64,000 nt of DNA from Peteryoungia algae (GTDB lineage Bacteria; Pseudomonadota; Alphaproteobacteria; Rhizobiales; Rhizobiaceae), in assembly GCF_030369675.1 (NCBI RefSeq), contig NZ_CP128477.1, forward strand, positions 620,001-684,000, read 5' to 3'. The translations under genes and the position numbers were made by a program. This document shows, in pieces, positions 1-8,091 of the stretch. Every line of letters starts with the position of its first letter. Positions within the stretch are counted from its first letter, which is position 1. Below the pieces are notes generated by a model. That model was given only the letters and a program-made list of their open reading frames with translations. It was not told where the DNA came from and searched no databases.

Positions 1-272
1 GTGACGAAGCGCCCCTCGATCGGCTCGGGACGGGGGGTAACCGCACCGGTGATCCCATAGTCGATCAGCTTGTTGCCGGCTGGCACAACCAGGTAGGAAT
101 AGGGAAGCTTTTCGAAATGAATGACGGTCAATGTCGCGAGGAGCGCGACCATCAGCACGCGCCGCATGCGATAGAGCGCGGCAAACGGGTTGAAGTGCGG
201 CGAAGGCTCGGGATTGAGCTTCTGGCGGGCATCTTTCAGCAGGAGCACGCGGGCAGGTTTGCGGGTCATCAT
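1..272 (-). CDS. Membrane-anchored protein, N-terminal part only
   Basis: The gene runs off the left edge of the window, so only about 90 N-terminal residues are visible. They begin MMTRKPARVLLLKDARQK. A cytoplasmic, basic N-terminus is followed by one hydrophobic segment at about residues 35-50 and then a probably periplasmic stretch. A GGAGG Shine-Dalgarno sits 4-7 nt before two adjacent ATG codons (272 and 269); either may be used. I do not recognise the family from this fragment and assign no function. It is transcribed away from ilvD, so the 273-501 interval holds both promoters. Confidence 0.6.
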   Translation of the reverse strand, partial: MMTRKPARVLLLKDARQKLNPEPSPHFNPFAALYRMRRVLMVALLATLTVIHFEKLPYSYLVVPAGNKLIDYGITGAVTPRPEPIEGRFV

Positions 273-382
273 GACGCCTCCTTCCGCGCTAAACTCTAGT
301 AAACACAGATTGCCCCAGGCTTAATCCGATCACTAAAATGCGAATGAAATCGGGGTTCGCGCATCCTGGAAGCGTACCGAAA

Positions 383-410
383 TGCCGCCTGATGCTAGTG
401 ACAGGCGGCA
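383..410. promoter_or_regulatory. Hairpin in the ilvD leader
   Basis: A perfect 9-bp inverted repeat, TGCCGCCTG and CAGGCGGCA, with a 10-nt loop lies about 90 nt before the ilvD start. There is no T-run, so it is not a classical terminator. It could be a leader structure or an operator. No leader peptide rich in branched-chain codons was seen, so attenuation is not claimed. Confidence 0.3.
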
Positions 411-501
411 AGGCTTGGCTTAGACCAGTTCCAAAAATGGCCGCCTTGCCCCGGCGCCGAGGGTGCAGGCTTGGCGGCGAACAGCCATCGAGGTGACACC
501 C

Positions 502-2337
502 ATGCCCGTCTATCGTTCGAGAACCACCACCCACGGCCGCAACATGGCCGGTGCCCGCGGCCTCTGGCGCGCGACCGGCATGAAGGACGGCGATTTCGGC
601 AAGCCGATCATCGCGGTCGTCAATTCCTTCACCCAGTTCGTGCCCGGTCACGTGCACCTGAAGGATCTCGGCCAGCTCGTCGCGCGTGAAATCGAAGCAG
701 CCGGCGGTGTGGCCAAGGAGTTCAACACCATCGCCGTCGACGACGGCATCGCCATGGGCCATGACGGCATGCTCTATTCGCTGCCTTCGCGCGAGATCAT
801 CTCCGACTCGGTCGAATACATGGTCAACGCCCACTGCGCCGACGCCATGGTCTGCATCTCCAACTGCGACAAGATCACCCCCGGCATGCTCTCGGCCGCC
901 ATGCGCCTCAACATCCCTGCCGTCTTCGTTTCCGGTGGTCCGATGGAGGCCGGCAAGGCGATCCTGCAGGGCCGCAAGGTCGCGCTCGACCTCGTCGATG
1001 CCATGGTCGCGGCTGCTGACGACAATATCTCCGACGCCGATGTCGACGAGATCGAGAAGAACGCCTGTCCGACCTGCGGCTCCTGCTCGGGCATGTTCAC
1101 CGCCAATTCGATGAACTGCCTGACCGAAGCGCTCGGCCTCTCGCTGCCGGGCAACGGTTCGACGCTTGCGACCCATGCCGATCGCAAGCGCCTCTTCGTC
1201 GAGGCTGGACACCTGATCGTCGATATCGCCCGCCGCTACTATGAGCAGGACGACGAAAGCGTTCTGCCGCGCAACGTCGCGTCCAAGGCTGCCTTCGAAA
1301 ATGCCATGGCCCTCGACATCGCCATGGGCGGCTCGACCAACACGGTCCTGCACATCCTGGCGGCTGCCCATGAAGGCGGCATCGATTTCACCATGGACGA
1401 TATCGATCGCCTGTCGCGCAGGGTGCCCTGCCTGTCCAAGGTAGCGCCCGCCAAGCAGGATGTGCATATGGAAGACGTCCACCGCGCCGGCGGCATCATG
1501 CGCATCCTCGGCGAACTCGACCGCGGCGGCCTGATCAATCGCGACTGCCCGACCGTGCATGCCGAATCCATTGGTCACGCCATCGACCGCTGGGACATCA
1601 CCCGCACCAATTCCGAAACCGTGCGTGACTTCTTCAAGGCCGCTCCGGGCGGTGTCCGCACCACTCAGGCCTTCTCGCAGGCTTCGCGCTGGGACGATCT
1701 CGACACCGACGGCGAAAAGGGTGTCATCCGCTCCGTCGAGCATCCCTTCTCCAAGGATGGCGGTCTGGCCGTCCTCAAGGGCAACATCGCGCTCGACGGC
1801 TGCATCGTGAAGACCGCTGGCGTCGATGAATCGATCCTGAAGTTCAAGGGGCCGGCCCGCGTGTTCGAAAGCCAGGACGCCTCGGTCAAGGCGATCCTCT
1901 CGAACGAGGTGAAGGCTGGCGACGTCGTCGTCATCCGTTACGAAGGCCCGAAGGGCGGCCCCGGCATGCAGGAAATGCTCTATCCGACGAGCTATCTGAA
2001 GTCGAAAGGCCTCGGCAAGGTCTGCGCGCTGATCACCGACGGCCGCTTTTCGGGCGGCACCTCGGGCCTCTCGATCGGCCACGCCTCGCCGGAAGCAGCC
2101 CAGGGCGGCGCCATCGGCCTCGTGCGTGAGGGCGACATGATCGACATCGACATCCCGAACCGCACGATCAACCTCGTCGTCGATCCGGCCGAACTGGAAC
2201 GCCGCCGCGCCGAGCAGGACGCCAAGGGCTGGTTCCCGGCCGAAAAGCGCAAGCGCAACGTCACGACGGCGCTCAAGGCCTATGCCGCCTTCGCCTCGTC
2301 CGCCGACAAGGGTGCCGTGCGCCAGTTGCCGGAATAA
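502..2337 (+). CDS. ilvD: Dihydroxy-acid dehydratase
   Basis: IlvD dehydrates 2,3-dihydroxy-isovalerate and 2,3-dihydroxy-3-methylvalerate, the third step of valine and isoleucine synthesis, and also supplies leucine and pantothenate precursors. The 611-residue product has the usual family length. It carries the first IlvD/Edd signature (NCDKITPGM), the iron-sulfur cysteine segment [16 protein letters not shown], and the second signature around [15 protein letters not shown]. The start [15 protein letters not shown] is preceded by GAGGTGA at 8 nt; an upstream in-frame ATG at 463 lacks such a site and would add 13 unconserved residues. It stands alone, followed by a strong hairpin; the ilvA-type gene lies 37 kb away in this window. 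Confidence 0.97.
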   Translation: MPVYRSRTTTHGRNMAGARGLWRATGMKDGDFGKPIIAVVNSFTQFVPGHVHLKDLGQLVAREIEAAGGVAKEFNTIAVDDGIAMGHDGMLYSLPSREIISDSVEYMVNAHCADAMVCISNCDKITPGMLSAAMRLNIPAVFVSGGPMEAGKAILQGRKVALDLVDAMVAAADDNISDADVDEIEKNACPTCGSCSGMFTANSMNCLTEALGLSLPGNGSTLATHADRKRLFVEAGHLIVDIARRYYEQDDESVLPRNVASKAAFENAMALDIAMGGSTNTVLHILAAAHEGGIDFTMDDIDRLSRRVPCLSKVAPAKQDVHMEDVHRAGGIMRILGELDRGGLINRDCPTVHAESIGHAIDRWDITRTNSETVRDFFKAAPGGVRTTQAFSQASRWDDLDTDGEKGVIRSVEHPFSKDGGLAVLKGNIALDGCIVKTAGVDESILKFKGPARVFESQDASVKAILSNEVKAGDVVVIRYEGPKGGPGMQEMLYPTSYLKSKGLGKVCALITDGRFSGGTSGLSIGHASPEAAQGGAIGLVREGDMIDIDIPNRTINLVVDPAELERRRAEQDAKGWFPAEKRKRNVTTALKAYAAFASSADKGAVRQLPE

Positions 2338-2351
2338 GCTTTGAAAGTTCC

Positions 2352-2379
2352 GACCGGAGGCGGTCCTTCGCCTCCGGTC
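2352..2379 (+). terminator. Terminator-like hairpin after ilvD
   Basis: A perfect 11-bp stem (GACCGGAGGCG / CGCCTCCGGTC) with a 6-nt loop begins 14 nt after the ilvD stop. The tail is not T-rich, so termination strength is uncertain. Confidence 0.55.
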
Positions 2380-2469
2380 TCGCCTGTCTCAAGACTCCGC
2401 TGCCTGCCGGGAACACTGATCCCATCAGCCGCCCGACCCACCTGAATTCCCATACTTTCAGGAACCGTC

Positions 2470-2898
2470 ATGACCGTCCCTTTCAGCCTGGTCGGCATCG
2501 ATCACGTCGTCTTCATCGTTGACGACATGGAAAAGGCGATCCGCTTCTATCACGACGTTCTCGGTTGCCGCCCGGGCTACACCTATCCGGCGCTCGGCAT
2601 GGAACAGGTCTGGTGCGGAAGCGCCCTGATCGTGCTCTGGGACATCACCCATCCCGGCGGCCACAAGGCAGCCCCACCAGTCGCAGGCGGTCGCAATGTC
2701 GACCATGTCTGCATCGCGACCGGCCCCTTCGATCATGACGAATTGCGGGCGCATCTTGGCCGCCACGGCGTCGCGATCGAGCGCGAGGCCATGCATGGCG
2801 GCGCCCGGGGCATGGGCCATTCCTTTTACGTGAAGGATCCCTTCGGCAACACGATCGAGATCAAGGGCCCGGCCGAATATCCAGACGGCCGGGGCTGA
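2470..2898 (+). CDS. VOC-family (glyoxalase/dioxygenase-fold) protein
   Basis: The 142-residue protein has the two beta-alpha-beta-beta-beta modules of the vicinal oxygen chelate fold. The first starts at GIDHVVFIVDDMEKAIRFY (about residues 9-27). The second starts at NVDHVCIATGPF (about 76-87) and ends with the classic FYVKDPFGNTIEIKGP at about 118-133. Conserved histidines and a late glutamate could bind a divalent metal. Members include glyoxalase I, extradiol dioxygenases and fosfomycin-resistance enzymes, and the sequence does not decide between them. It lies between ilvD and a convergent catabolic pair. Confidence 0.85.
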   Translation: MTVPFSLVGIDHVVFIVDDMEKAIRFYHDVLGCRPGYTYPALGMEQVWCGSALIVLWDITHPGGHKAAPPVAGGRNVDHVCIATGPFDHDELRAHLGRHGVAIEREAMHGGARGMGHSFYVKDPFGNTIEIKGPAEYPDGRG

Positions 2899-2907
2899 CG
2901 TCTGGCA

Positions 2908-3672
2908 TCAGTCCCGCCAGGAAGGATCTTCCTTGTCGAGGCAGGACTTCAGATAGGCGAAATGCCGCTCCGCCATGCCGCGATAGGGAATCCAGCCCTC
3001 CGACGTGCCCTGCGCGATCTCATCCGAGAGCACTGCCAGCGGCTTGCCGGTCGACAGCGCCAGCACCATCGTCTGCGCCGCCTTCTCGAAGAAATACAGA
3101 TCCTCGAAGGCATCCGCCACCGTCTCGCCGGCAACCGACACGCCGTGATTGCCCATGACCAGAACCGCCTTGCCGCGGATCATCTCGACCAGCCGTTCGC
3201 CTTCTTCCGCCGCATCCGCGATGCCGCCGAAGTCGAGGTCATAGCCGATCCGGCCGAAAAAGCGCGCCGTGTTGTTGTCGAGCGGCAGAAGTGTCGGATC
3301 CTTCAGGCAGGAGAGGGCCACCGCATAGGGCGAATGGCAATGCAGGATCACGCGCGCCTCCGGCAACATGCGGTGCAGCGTGCCATGCACGGTCCATGCC
3401 GAGGGGTCGGGCGCATTCGGGCCGTTCATGACGTCAGGATCGTCAGCGTCAAGCAGCAGCAGGTCGCTCGCCTTGACCGTGGCGAAATGCTGCCAGCGCG
3501 GATTGAGCAGGAATTTTCGCCCATTGGCGGAAGCCGCCGCACTGAAGTGATTGCCGACCGATTCACTCCAGCCGAAGCGGTGGCAGAGCCGGAAGGCAGC
3601 CGCCAGATCCTGGCGCAACGTCGTCAGCGCCGCCTCGTCGAGCATGTCGTTCACCTGAGGGGAAATATTCAT
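2908..3672 (-). CDS. Class II aldolase/adducin family protein
   Basis: The 254-residue protein matches the class II aldolase/adducin fold (fuculose-phosphate aldolase and ribulose-phosphate epimerase relatives). Metal ligands are visible as H111 and H113 in ILHCHSPYAVALS and H176 in VMGNHGVSV. The ATG at 3672 overlaps the stop of the upstream dioxygenase gene by ATGA, so translation is coupled and the two enzymes probably act in one pathway; an in-frame start further upstream would lie inside the dioxygenase gene. The substrate is unknown. A retro-aldol, decarboxylase or lyase step on a hydroxylated product of the dioxygenase is a reasonable inference. Confidence 0.88.
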   Translation of the reverse strand: MNISPQVNDMLDEAALTTLRQDLAAAFRLCHRFGWSESVGNHFSAAASANGRKFLLNPRWQHFATVKASDLLLLDADDPDVMNGPNAPDPSAWTVHGTLHRMLPEARVILHCHSPYAVALSCLKDPTLLPLDNNTARFFGRIGYDLDFGGIADAAEEGERLVEMIRGKAVLVMGNHGVSVAGETVADAFEDLYFFEKAAQTMVLALSTGKPLAVLSDEIAQGTSEGWIPYRGMAERHFAYLKSCLDKEDPSWRD

Positions 3673-4805
3673 GCCTTGAACCGTCCTTCCGTCGTCAGCG
3701 CCCGATAGGTCGAGCGCATTTCCTCGCGATCGGCATAGCAGCCGCGCAGATAGCGGTCGCCGCTGGTCGCCGAATAGGCCATGCGCCCATGCACGATGCG
3801 GTGGTTGTCGAACACCATGCACTCGCCGGCCTTCATCAGGAAACGCATCATGAACTTGTCGTCCTGCAGCATCTTCCCGAAGCGGCAGAAGGCCGGATAA
3901 TAGTCGTCGAGCACGGTCTGCGGCAAGTCGAACAGATCGGCCATGTGCTGGCTGATCGTAAGCCCCGAGACCTCGCCATGTTTGTCGAGTTCGATCACCC
4001 GCTGCCGGGAGCGCATGTCATAGGTGTCATGCTCGCAATAGAAGGGAATGTCGATTTCGGACAGCAGCCTGAAGCCATCGGGATCGATCTCCCGGAAGGC
4101 ATTCGCCACCGCGACGCCGTCCGAATAGATGCTCATCCCGCCATCGACCGTATTTGCCCGGCAATGCAGGAACTGGATCCCCGGCGCATATTCCTCGGCC
4201 GGTGTATCGGTATGCAGCTCCAGCGCCTTGGCAGTGTAAGCTGTATTGGTCGGGTTGATATGCGTCTTCACGTCGAAATAGTCGCCGAAGAAGGTCGGCC
4301 GCACATGGCCCATCAGCTTCACCGTCTCGGTCAGCCCCTGATCGCTGTCGGGCATGTCGGTGACGAACGTCAGCCCTTCGACGATCATCGCCTTCAGCCA
4401 TTCCGCCACCTTCTGCGGATCGCGCATCAGCTCCGGCTGCGAGAAGCGCTTGACGTTAGGGTAGTGGTCGCTGAACCATGCCTTGCGCGGCAGGTCGGCG
4501 GGATCGGGCCGATGCTTGCCCTCGGCGTAGAGCGCGAGCATTGGCAGCGGAAAACGCGAGACGTGATCCTCGCCCGCCCACCGGATCACCAGCATGCCGT
4601 CTTCAATCTCGGCGCTATCGGCGCGGGGGGCTGTCGACAGATGGAAGATGTCGAAGCTGCGTTCGCGCGTCCCGCTGTCGAACGAAGTCGGGCAATTGTC
4701 GCGCAGCCAGTAATAGTTGAAATAGGCTGGGTTTCCCTCGGAAAGTGGCAGGTGAAGCCCCTTTTCGGCGAGTATCACGGCACCGGTCGCAACATGCATG
4801 TTCAT
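3669..4805 (-). CDS. TauD/TfdA-type dioxygenase, gamma-butyrobetaine dioxygenase-like
   Basis: This Fe(II)/2-oxoglutarate-dependent dioxygenase (378 residues) has an N-terminal gamma-butyrobetaine-hydroxylase-like domain (about 8-95, with WLRDNCP) and a TauD catalytic domain (about 115-370). The iron triad is visible as H198-x-D200 in LELHTDTPAEEYAPG and H339 in DNHRIVHGR, with nearby arginines suited to 2-oxoglutarate. In carnitine-pathway enzymes the N-terminal domain binds zinc through several cysteines and a histidine. Here only the first cysteine, in DNCP, is obvious, so the zinc site looks degraded. The ATG at 4805 has AAGGAA 7 nt upstream. The gene is first in a two-gene operon with the class II aldolase and diverges from a LysR gene. 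The substrate may be a quaternary amine or related acid. Confidence 0.87.
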   Translation of the reverse strand: MNMHVATGAVILAEKGLHLPLSEGNPAYFNYYWLRDNCPTSFDSGTRERSFDIFHLSTAPRADSAEIEDGMLVIRWAGEDHVSRFPLPMLALYAEGKHRPDPADLPRKAWFSDHYPNVKRFSQPELMRDPQKVAEWLKAMIVEGLTFVTDMPDSDQGLTETVKLMGHVRPTFFGDYFDVKTHINPTNTAYTAKALELHTDTPAEEYAPGIQFLHCRANTVDGGMSIYSDGVAVANAFREIDPDGFRLLSEIDIPFYCEHDTYDMRSRQRVIELDKHGEVSGLTISQHMADLFDLPQTVLDDYYPAFCRFGKMLQDDKFMMRFLMKAGECMVFDNHRIVHGRMAYSATSGDRYLRGCYADREEMRSTYRALTTEGRFKA

Positions 4806-4922
4806 CGCGGGTTTCCTTAAGCTGGGACGGCAGGAGGGCGGATCTGATTTGACAATCATCATCCGACTTCCCAGCGGATACCAGAACGATTATGCTAATG
4901 CTGAGTTAAGCTGGAGGTTAAG
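4806..4922. promoter_or_regulatory. Divergent control region with candidate LysR sites
   Basis: This 117-bp gap serves both the dioxygenase operon and lysR. It contains the short palindrome ATTATGCTAAT (4889-4899) and a directly repeated GTTAAG at 4905-4910 and 4917-4922. These are candidates only; LysR-type sites are usually T-N11-A dyads in such gaps. Confidence 0.4.
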
Positions 4923-5822
4923 TTGAGTCGGTTGCCACCCCTGCGCCTGCTGACCACATTCGAGGCTGTCGCCCGGCTGGGCTCCATGCGTGAGGCGGCA
5001 ACAGCGCTCAACGTCACCCAGCCCGCCGTCACCCAGGCGCTGAAGGCGCTGGAGGACCATGTCGGCACAGCCCTGATCGATCGCACGACGAGGCCGGCAA
5101 GGCTCACGGAGCCCGGCCATCAGCTTGCCCGCGCCACCCGTGACGGCCTTGATCTGATCGCCGACACGATCGAGGAAATCCGCACCAGTAGCGGCCTCGA
5201 GGACCAGCGCCTGACGGTTGCCTGCACCATGGGTTTTGCGACCCATTGGCTGATGCCACGCCTCAGCGCCTTCTATGCCGGCCATCCCGGCTATTTCGTC
5301 AATGTCCAGGTTCCTCCAACCGACCTGCCGCAGATGTGGCCCGGCACCGATCTCGTGTTGCGCTATGGTCGCGGCACCTGGACCGATGGCACGACGCTGC
5401 GCCTCTTTGGCGAAACCCTCTGCCCGGTCGGCCGTCCGGCTTTGGTGGAAAACCTGCTGGCCAAAGGCGAGGGCCTGGACGCCGCCCCGCTCATCCATGT
5501 CCGAACCGTCGAGGCGCGCCACTGGGAAGGCTGGACGGATTATCTGGCGCGGCGCGGCCTGCCCAAGCCTCGCGGCCGATCCCACATCTTCGACAACTAC
5601 GTCCAGGCGGTCCAGGCGGCCCTCGACGGCCGCGGCCTGATGCTTGGCTGGCGCTCGATCACCGACGGCCTCGTCGCCGATGGCAGCTTGCAAGCCTGGC
5701 CCGAAGGGGCCTTGGATCTCGGCACCGCCTATTTCGCCACCGTGTCGCCCGGGGCGGCGAAACGTCCTGCGGTCAAGGCATTTGTGACCTGGCTGGGGGA
5801 GGGGATGGAGGAAGTTCCCTGA
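4923..5822 (+). CDS. LysR-family transcriptional regulator (GcvA-like)
   Basis: The 299-residue protein has a winged helix-turn-helix at residues 6-65 (FEAVARLGSMREAATALN and VTQPAVTQALKALEDHVG) followed by a periplasmic-binding-type co-inducer domain (about 92-295). It starts with TTG at 4923; GGAGG lies 5 nt upstream and no ATG is better placed. Orientation opposite the dioxygenase-aldolase operon suggests it controls that operon and itself, with a pathway compound as co-inducer. Confidence 0.92.
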   Translation: MSRLPPLRLLTTFEAVARLGSMREAATALNVTQPAVTQALKALEDHVGTALIDRTTRPARLTEPGHQLARATRDGLDLIADTIEEIRTSSGLEDQRLTVACTMGFATHWLMPRLSAFYAGHPGYFVNVQVPPTDLPQMWPGTDLVLRYGRGTWTDGTTLRLFGETLCPVGRPALVENLLAKGEGLDAAPLIHVRTVEARHWEGWTDYLARRGLPKPRGRSHIFDNYVQAVQAALDGRGLMLGWRSITDGLVADGSLQAWPEGALDLGTAYFATVSPGAAKRPAVKAFVTWLGEGMEEVP

Positions 5823-5886
5823 GGAGCCGGCGCGACCTGGCCGATCCGGGAATGACGCAAATCGGACCGACAAGGCTGGCGTCTCG

Positions 5887-6549
5887 TCACGGACTGGGCT
5901 GAGTTTCTCGAAAACTGTCCAGTGCCAACACTCTCTGCCACCAATCGCCAAGATTTCGATGGTTCGCGACCATTGCGCGGACCTCCGGCACCTGAAGCGC
6001 ATAATGGATCATCGGCGCCAGATGGAGATCCGCAAGCGTCGGCCTGTCTCCACACATCCACCGCTGCTCGGAAAGCAGACCAGCGAGCACGGCAAACGAT
6101 ATCAGGGCTACACCGCGCGCCTTCTGCACACGTCCTTCATCTGGGACTTCGCCCCGCTTCGGCTTTTCAATGCATTCCACATAGAGCCCCCAGACCAGTT
6201 GCGGATAAACATAGCTGTCGGCGATGCTGATGATCTGGTTCATCCGGGCGCGTGACTGTATTTCGGCAGGCTGAAGCGGCGGCCCTTCGAAGGCCTCGTC
6301 GATATAGCGGGTAATCGCGCTGGTCTCATAGAGGTGGAAATCTCCATGCGCGAAGGTCGGAATCTTGCCGAAGGGATGTCGTTCCAAGTGAGTTCCCGGT
6401 ATTTTCTCGGCAAAGATGTCGACCGGCACAAGGTCATAGGCCACCTCTTTTTCCACAAGTGCAAGCCGCGCGATCCGCAGATAAACGCTGTATTCGGCGC
6501 CGTGGAGCTGAGGTCGGGTTTCGCCCATGGGTCTTCTCGGCAATGTCAC
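5887..6549 (-). CDS. Glutathione S-transferase family protein
   Basis: The 220-residue protein has a thioredoxin-fold N-terminal half, with the cis-proline loop and glutathione-gamma-glutamyl site visible in HPFGKIPTFAHGDFHLYETS (about 58-77), and an all-alpha C-terminal half containing CGDRPTLADLHLAPM. The start is GTG at 6549 with GAGGAG about 6 nt upstream; ATG at 6528 (MGETRPQLHGAEYSVYL) is an alternative. The substrate is not predictable. It faces the LysR gene tail to tail. Confidence 0.9.
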   Translation of the reverse strand: MTLPRRPMGETRPQLHGAEYSVYLRIARLALVEKEVAYDLVPVDIFAEKIPGTHLERHPFGKIPTFAHGDFHLYETSAITRYIDEAFEGPPLQPAEIQSRARMNQIISIADSYVYPQLVWGLYVECIEKPKRGEVPDEGRVQKARGVALISFAVLAGLLSEQRWMCGDRPTLADLHLAPMIHYALQVPEVRAMVANHRNLGDWWQRVLALDSFRETQPSP

Positions 6550-6856
6550 CTTCGCTCCTCACCGACCAGATCACGTCATCGGCAATCCTGTGATGCCCGT
6601 GTCGCAGTAGGTTTGCCTATACCATGGATCTGTATCCAGGGTCTGCCCGGCGCATGGATCAGCAGGTCATCCGGCAGGTGCCGCAATGCCTCCGAGATGA
6701 TTTGGAGTGCCCCTTGCACGGCCAATTGCGGCACCCGTCTTGTTTGCAATCGCCCGATGATTTGCCAACGGTTTGCTGTTCGTTTGCCTCGAAGGCGTCC
6801 AGCACTGCTATCGAGACCGCCGGCATTGCGCACCGGCGGCTGCCATATGGTCATCC
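6550..6856. other. Intergenic interval, no gene seen
   Basis: About 300 bp between the GST start and the cytochrome stop. Open frames here have unconvincing composition and no ribosome-binding site. The only structure noted is a 7-bp hairpin (CCGCCGG / CCGGCGG, 6817-6839), 18 nt beyond the cytochrome stop, which may act as its 3-prime end. Confidence 0.5.
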
Positions 6857-7963
6857 TCAGGGGCGGGACACATCCGCCATGTCGATCTCCACCGCCGCTG
6901 CCAGGCTTTCCAGGCTGTCATGCAGCAATTGCAGCAGATAGGCCGGATTGTGGACATAACCCGCCGGGTCCTTTGCCACGACCTGGTAGTTATAGGCGGC
7001 CTTCAGCAGGCGAGGGGACCAGGCCTTGTAGGCATTGTCACGCACCGCCTCGTCGTCGCTGATCGCGCCGTCTCCGTCAGTATCCGCGAAGAAATAGGGA
7101 TGCCGTCCCTTGTTGTAGCCGATCGGTGCGTCGAGCACGGCGTCCGAATAGGCCTGGATCGCAGCGTAGAGCCGCTCATGCAGGGTGGTGATCTCGCCAT
7201 GCACACCTTCCTGGATGTTGCCGTCACCGTCAAAATCGCTGTGTCGCATACGGATGTCGCGTATATTGTCCACGCCGCGATGACAGGTCATGCAACTGTC
7301 TTCGGCCACCTTCGTCGTGTGCGGATCATGACAGGCGACACAGCTGTTGGCGCTGGGAACGTGCTGGAAGCGTCCGGCATAGGTCTTGCCGGGATAGTGG
7401 TAGCCGCTGGCCGTGTCCGCTCCATGCATTGTCGCGGCGGCCACGGCGTAGTGAATGTTGATGAAGGCGAGATCGGCCGAGATGGCGTCTTCGTCGATGG
7501 TCCCCACCGCCTTTGTCACCGCCGCACCGGACTGACGGCCCTGGTGGCAGACGGTACAGGTGGCAGAGCCGCCCAGTTCGCCCACCTCGACGCCCGAAGG
7601 GAAGCGGACGGAGTCCAGCGCATTGGCTTCGGTGGTATGGCAGGTGGCGCAGCCGACGGGCGAGTTGATGACGCCGGGTTGCTCGACGCTGCCTTTGGCA
7701 CTGCCGTCGACGCCGAGATAATCGAGGAACCCCGTCTCGGAGTGACAGGTGGCGCAATTCGTCGGCACCTCGCCCTCCTTGTTCCAATAGGTAAACGAGA
7801 GGGAGTGGTAATCGCCATGCGGCGATGCGAGCCATGCCTCGACCAGTTTCGTGATCGGGGATGCGTCGTTCGCCCCTGCCGAAACGGGTGTGAACAGCAG
7901 GACGGTCAGTGCCAGCAGGCGGGCAAGGCTGATGAAACAGCGGGTCGGCTTTCGCAGCGTCAT
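6857..7963 (-). CDS. Periplasmic pentaheme cytochrome c with two EF-hand-like loops
   Basis: The 368-residue protein opens with a Sec-type signal peptide (hydrophobic core about 11-28, cleavage near SAGAND). Five CxxCH heme c sites are visible: CATCH at 70-74, CATCH at 105-109, CTVCH at 136-140, CVACH at 208-212 and CMTCH at 224-228. Two calcium-binding-type loops, DFDGDGNIQEG (243-253) and DTDGDGAISDDE (294-305), lie in the heme-free C-terminal third. The ATG at 7963 follows AGGAGG. It should act in the periplasm as an electron-transfer protein. The divergent neighbour is a membrane NAD(P)H/FAD/heme oxidoreductase, a plausible electron donor. No tetraheme NapC/NirT or known reductase signature was recognised. 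Confidence 0.88.
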   Translation of the reverse strand: MTLRKPTRCFISLARLLALTVLLFTPVSAGANDASPITKLVEAWLASPHGDYHSLSFTYWNKEGEVPTNCATCHSETGFLDYLGVDGSAKGSVEQPGVINSPVGCATCHTTEANALDSVRFPSGVEVGELGGSATCTVCHQGRQSGAAVTKAVGTIDEDAISADLAFINIHYAVAAATMHGADTASGYHYPGKTYAGRFQHVPSANSCVACHDPHTTKVAEDSCMTCHRGVDNIRDIRMRHSDFDGDGNIQEGVHGEITTLHERLYAAIQAYSDAVLDAPIGYNKGRHPYFFADTDGDGAISDDEAVRDNAYKAWSPRLLKAAYNYQVVAKDPAGYVHNPAYLLQLLHDSLESLAAAVEIDMADVSRP

Positions 7964-8091
7964 GGGATCCTCCTCGGTCGTGCATGTCGTGGCGATGGTG
8001 GGATCATGACCCGCCTTGGCGCTGCGGGATATGACCGAGATCAATTCCGGACTGAATTTATGCTGCTAGAAGGGGAGGCAAGGAGGAGCCC

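Noticed and set aside
289..2082. Long 597-codon open frame opposite ilvD
   Set aside because: It is the antisense mirror of a strongly conserved gene; high-G+C coding DNA leaves such frames open and its start and composition are not gene-like.
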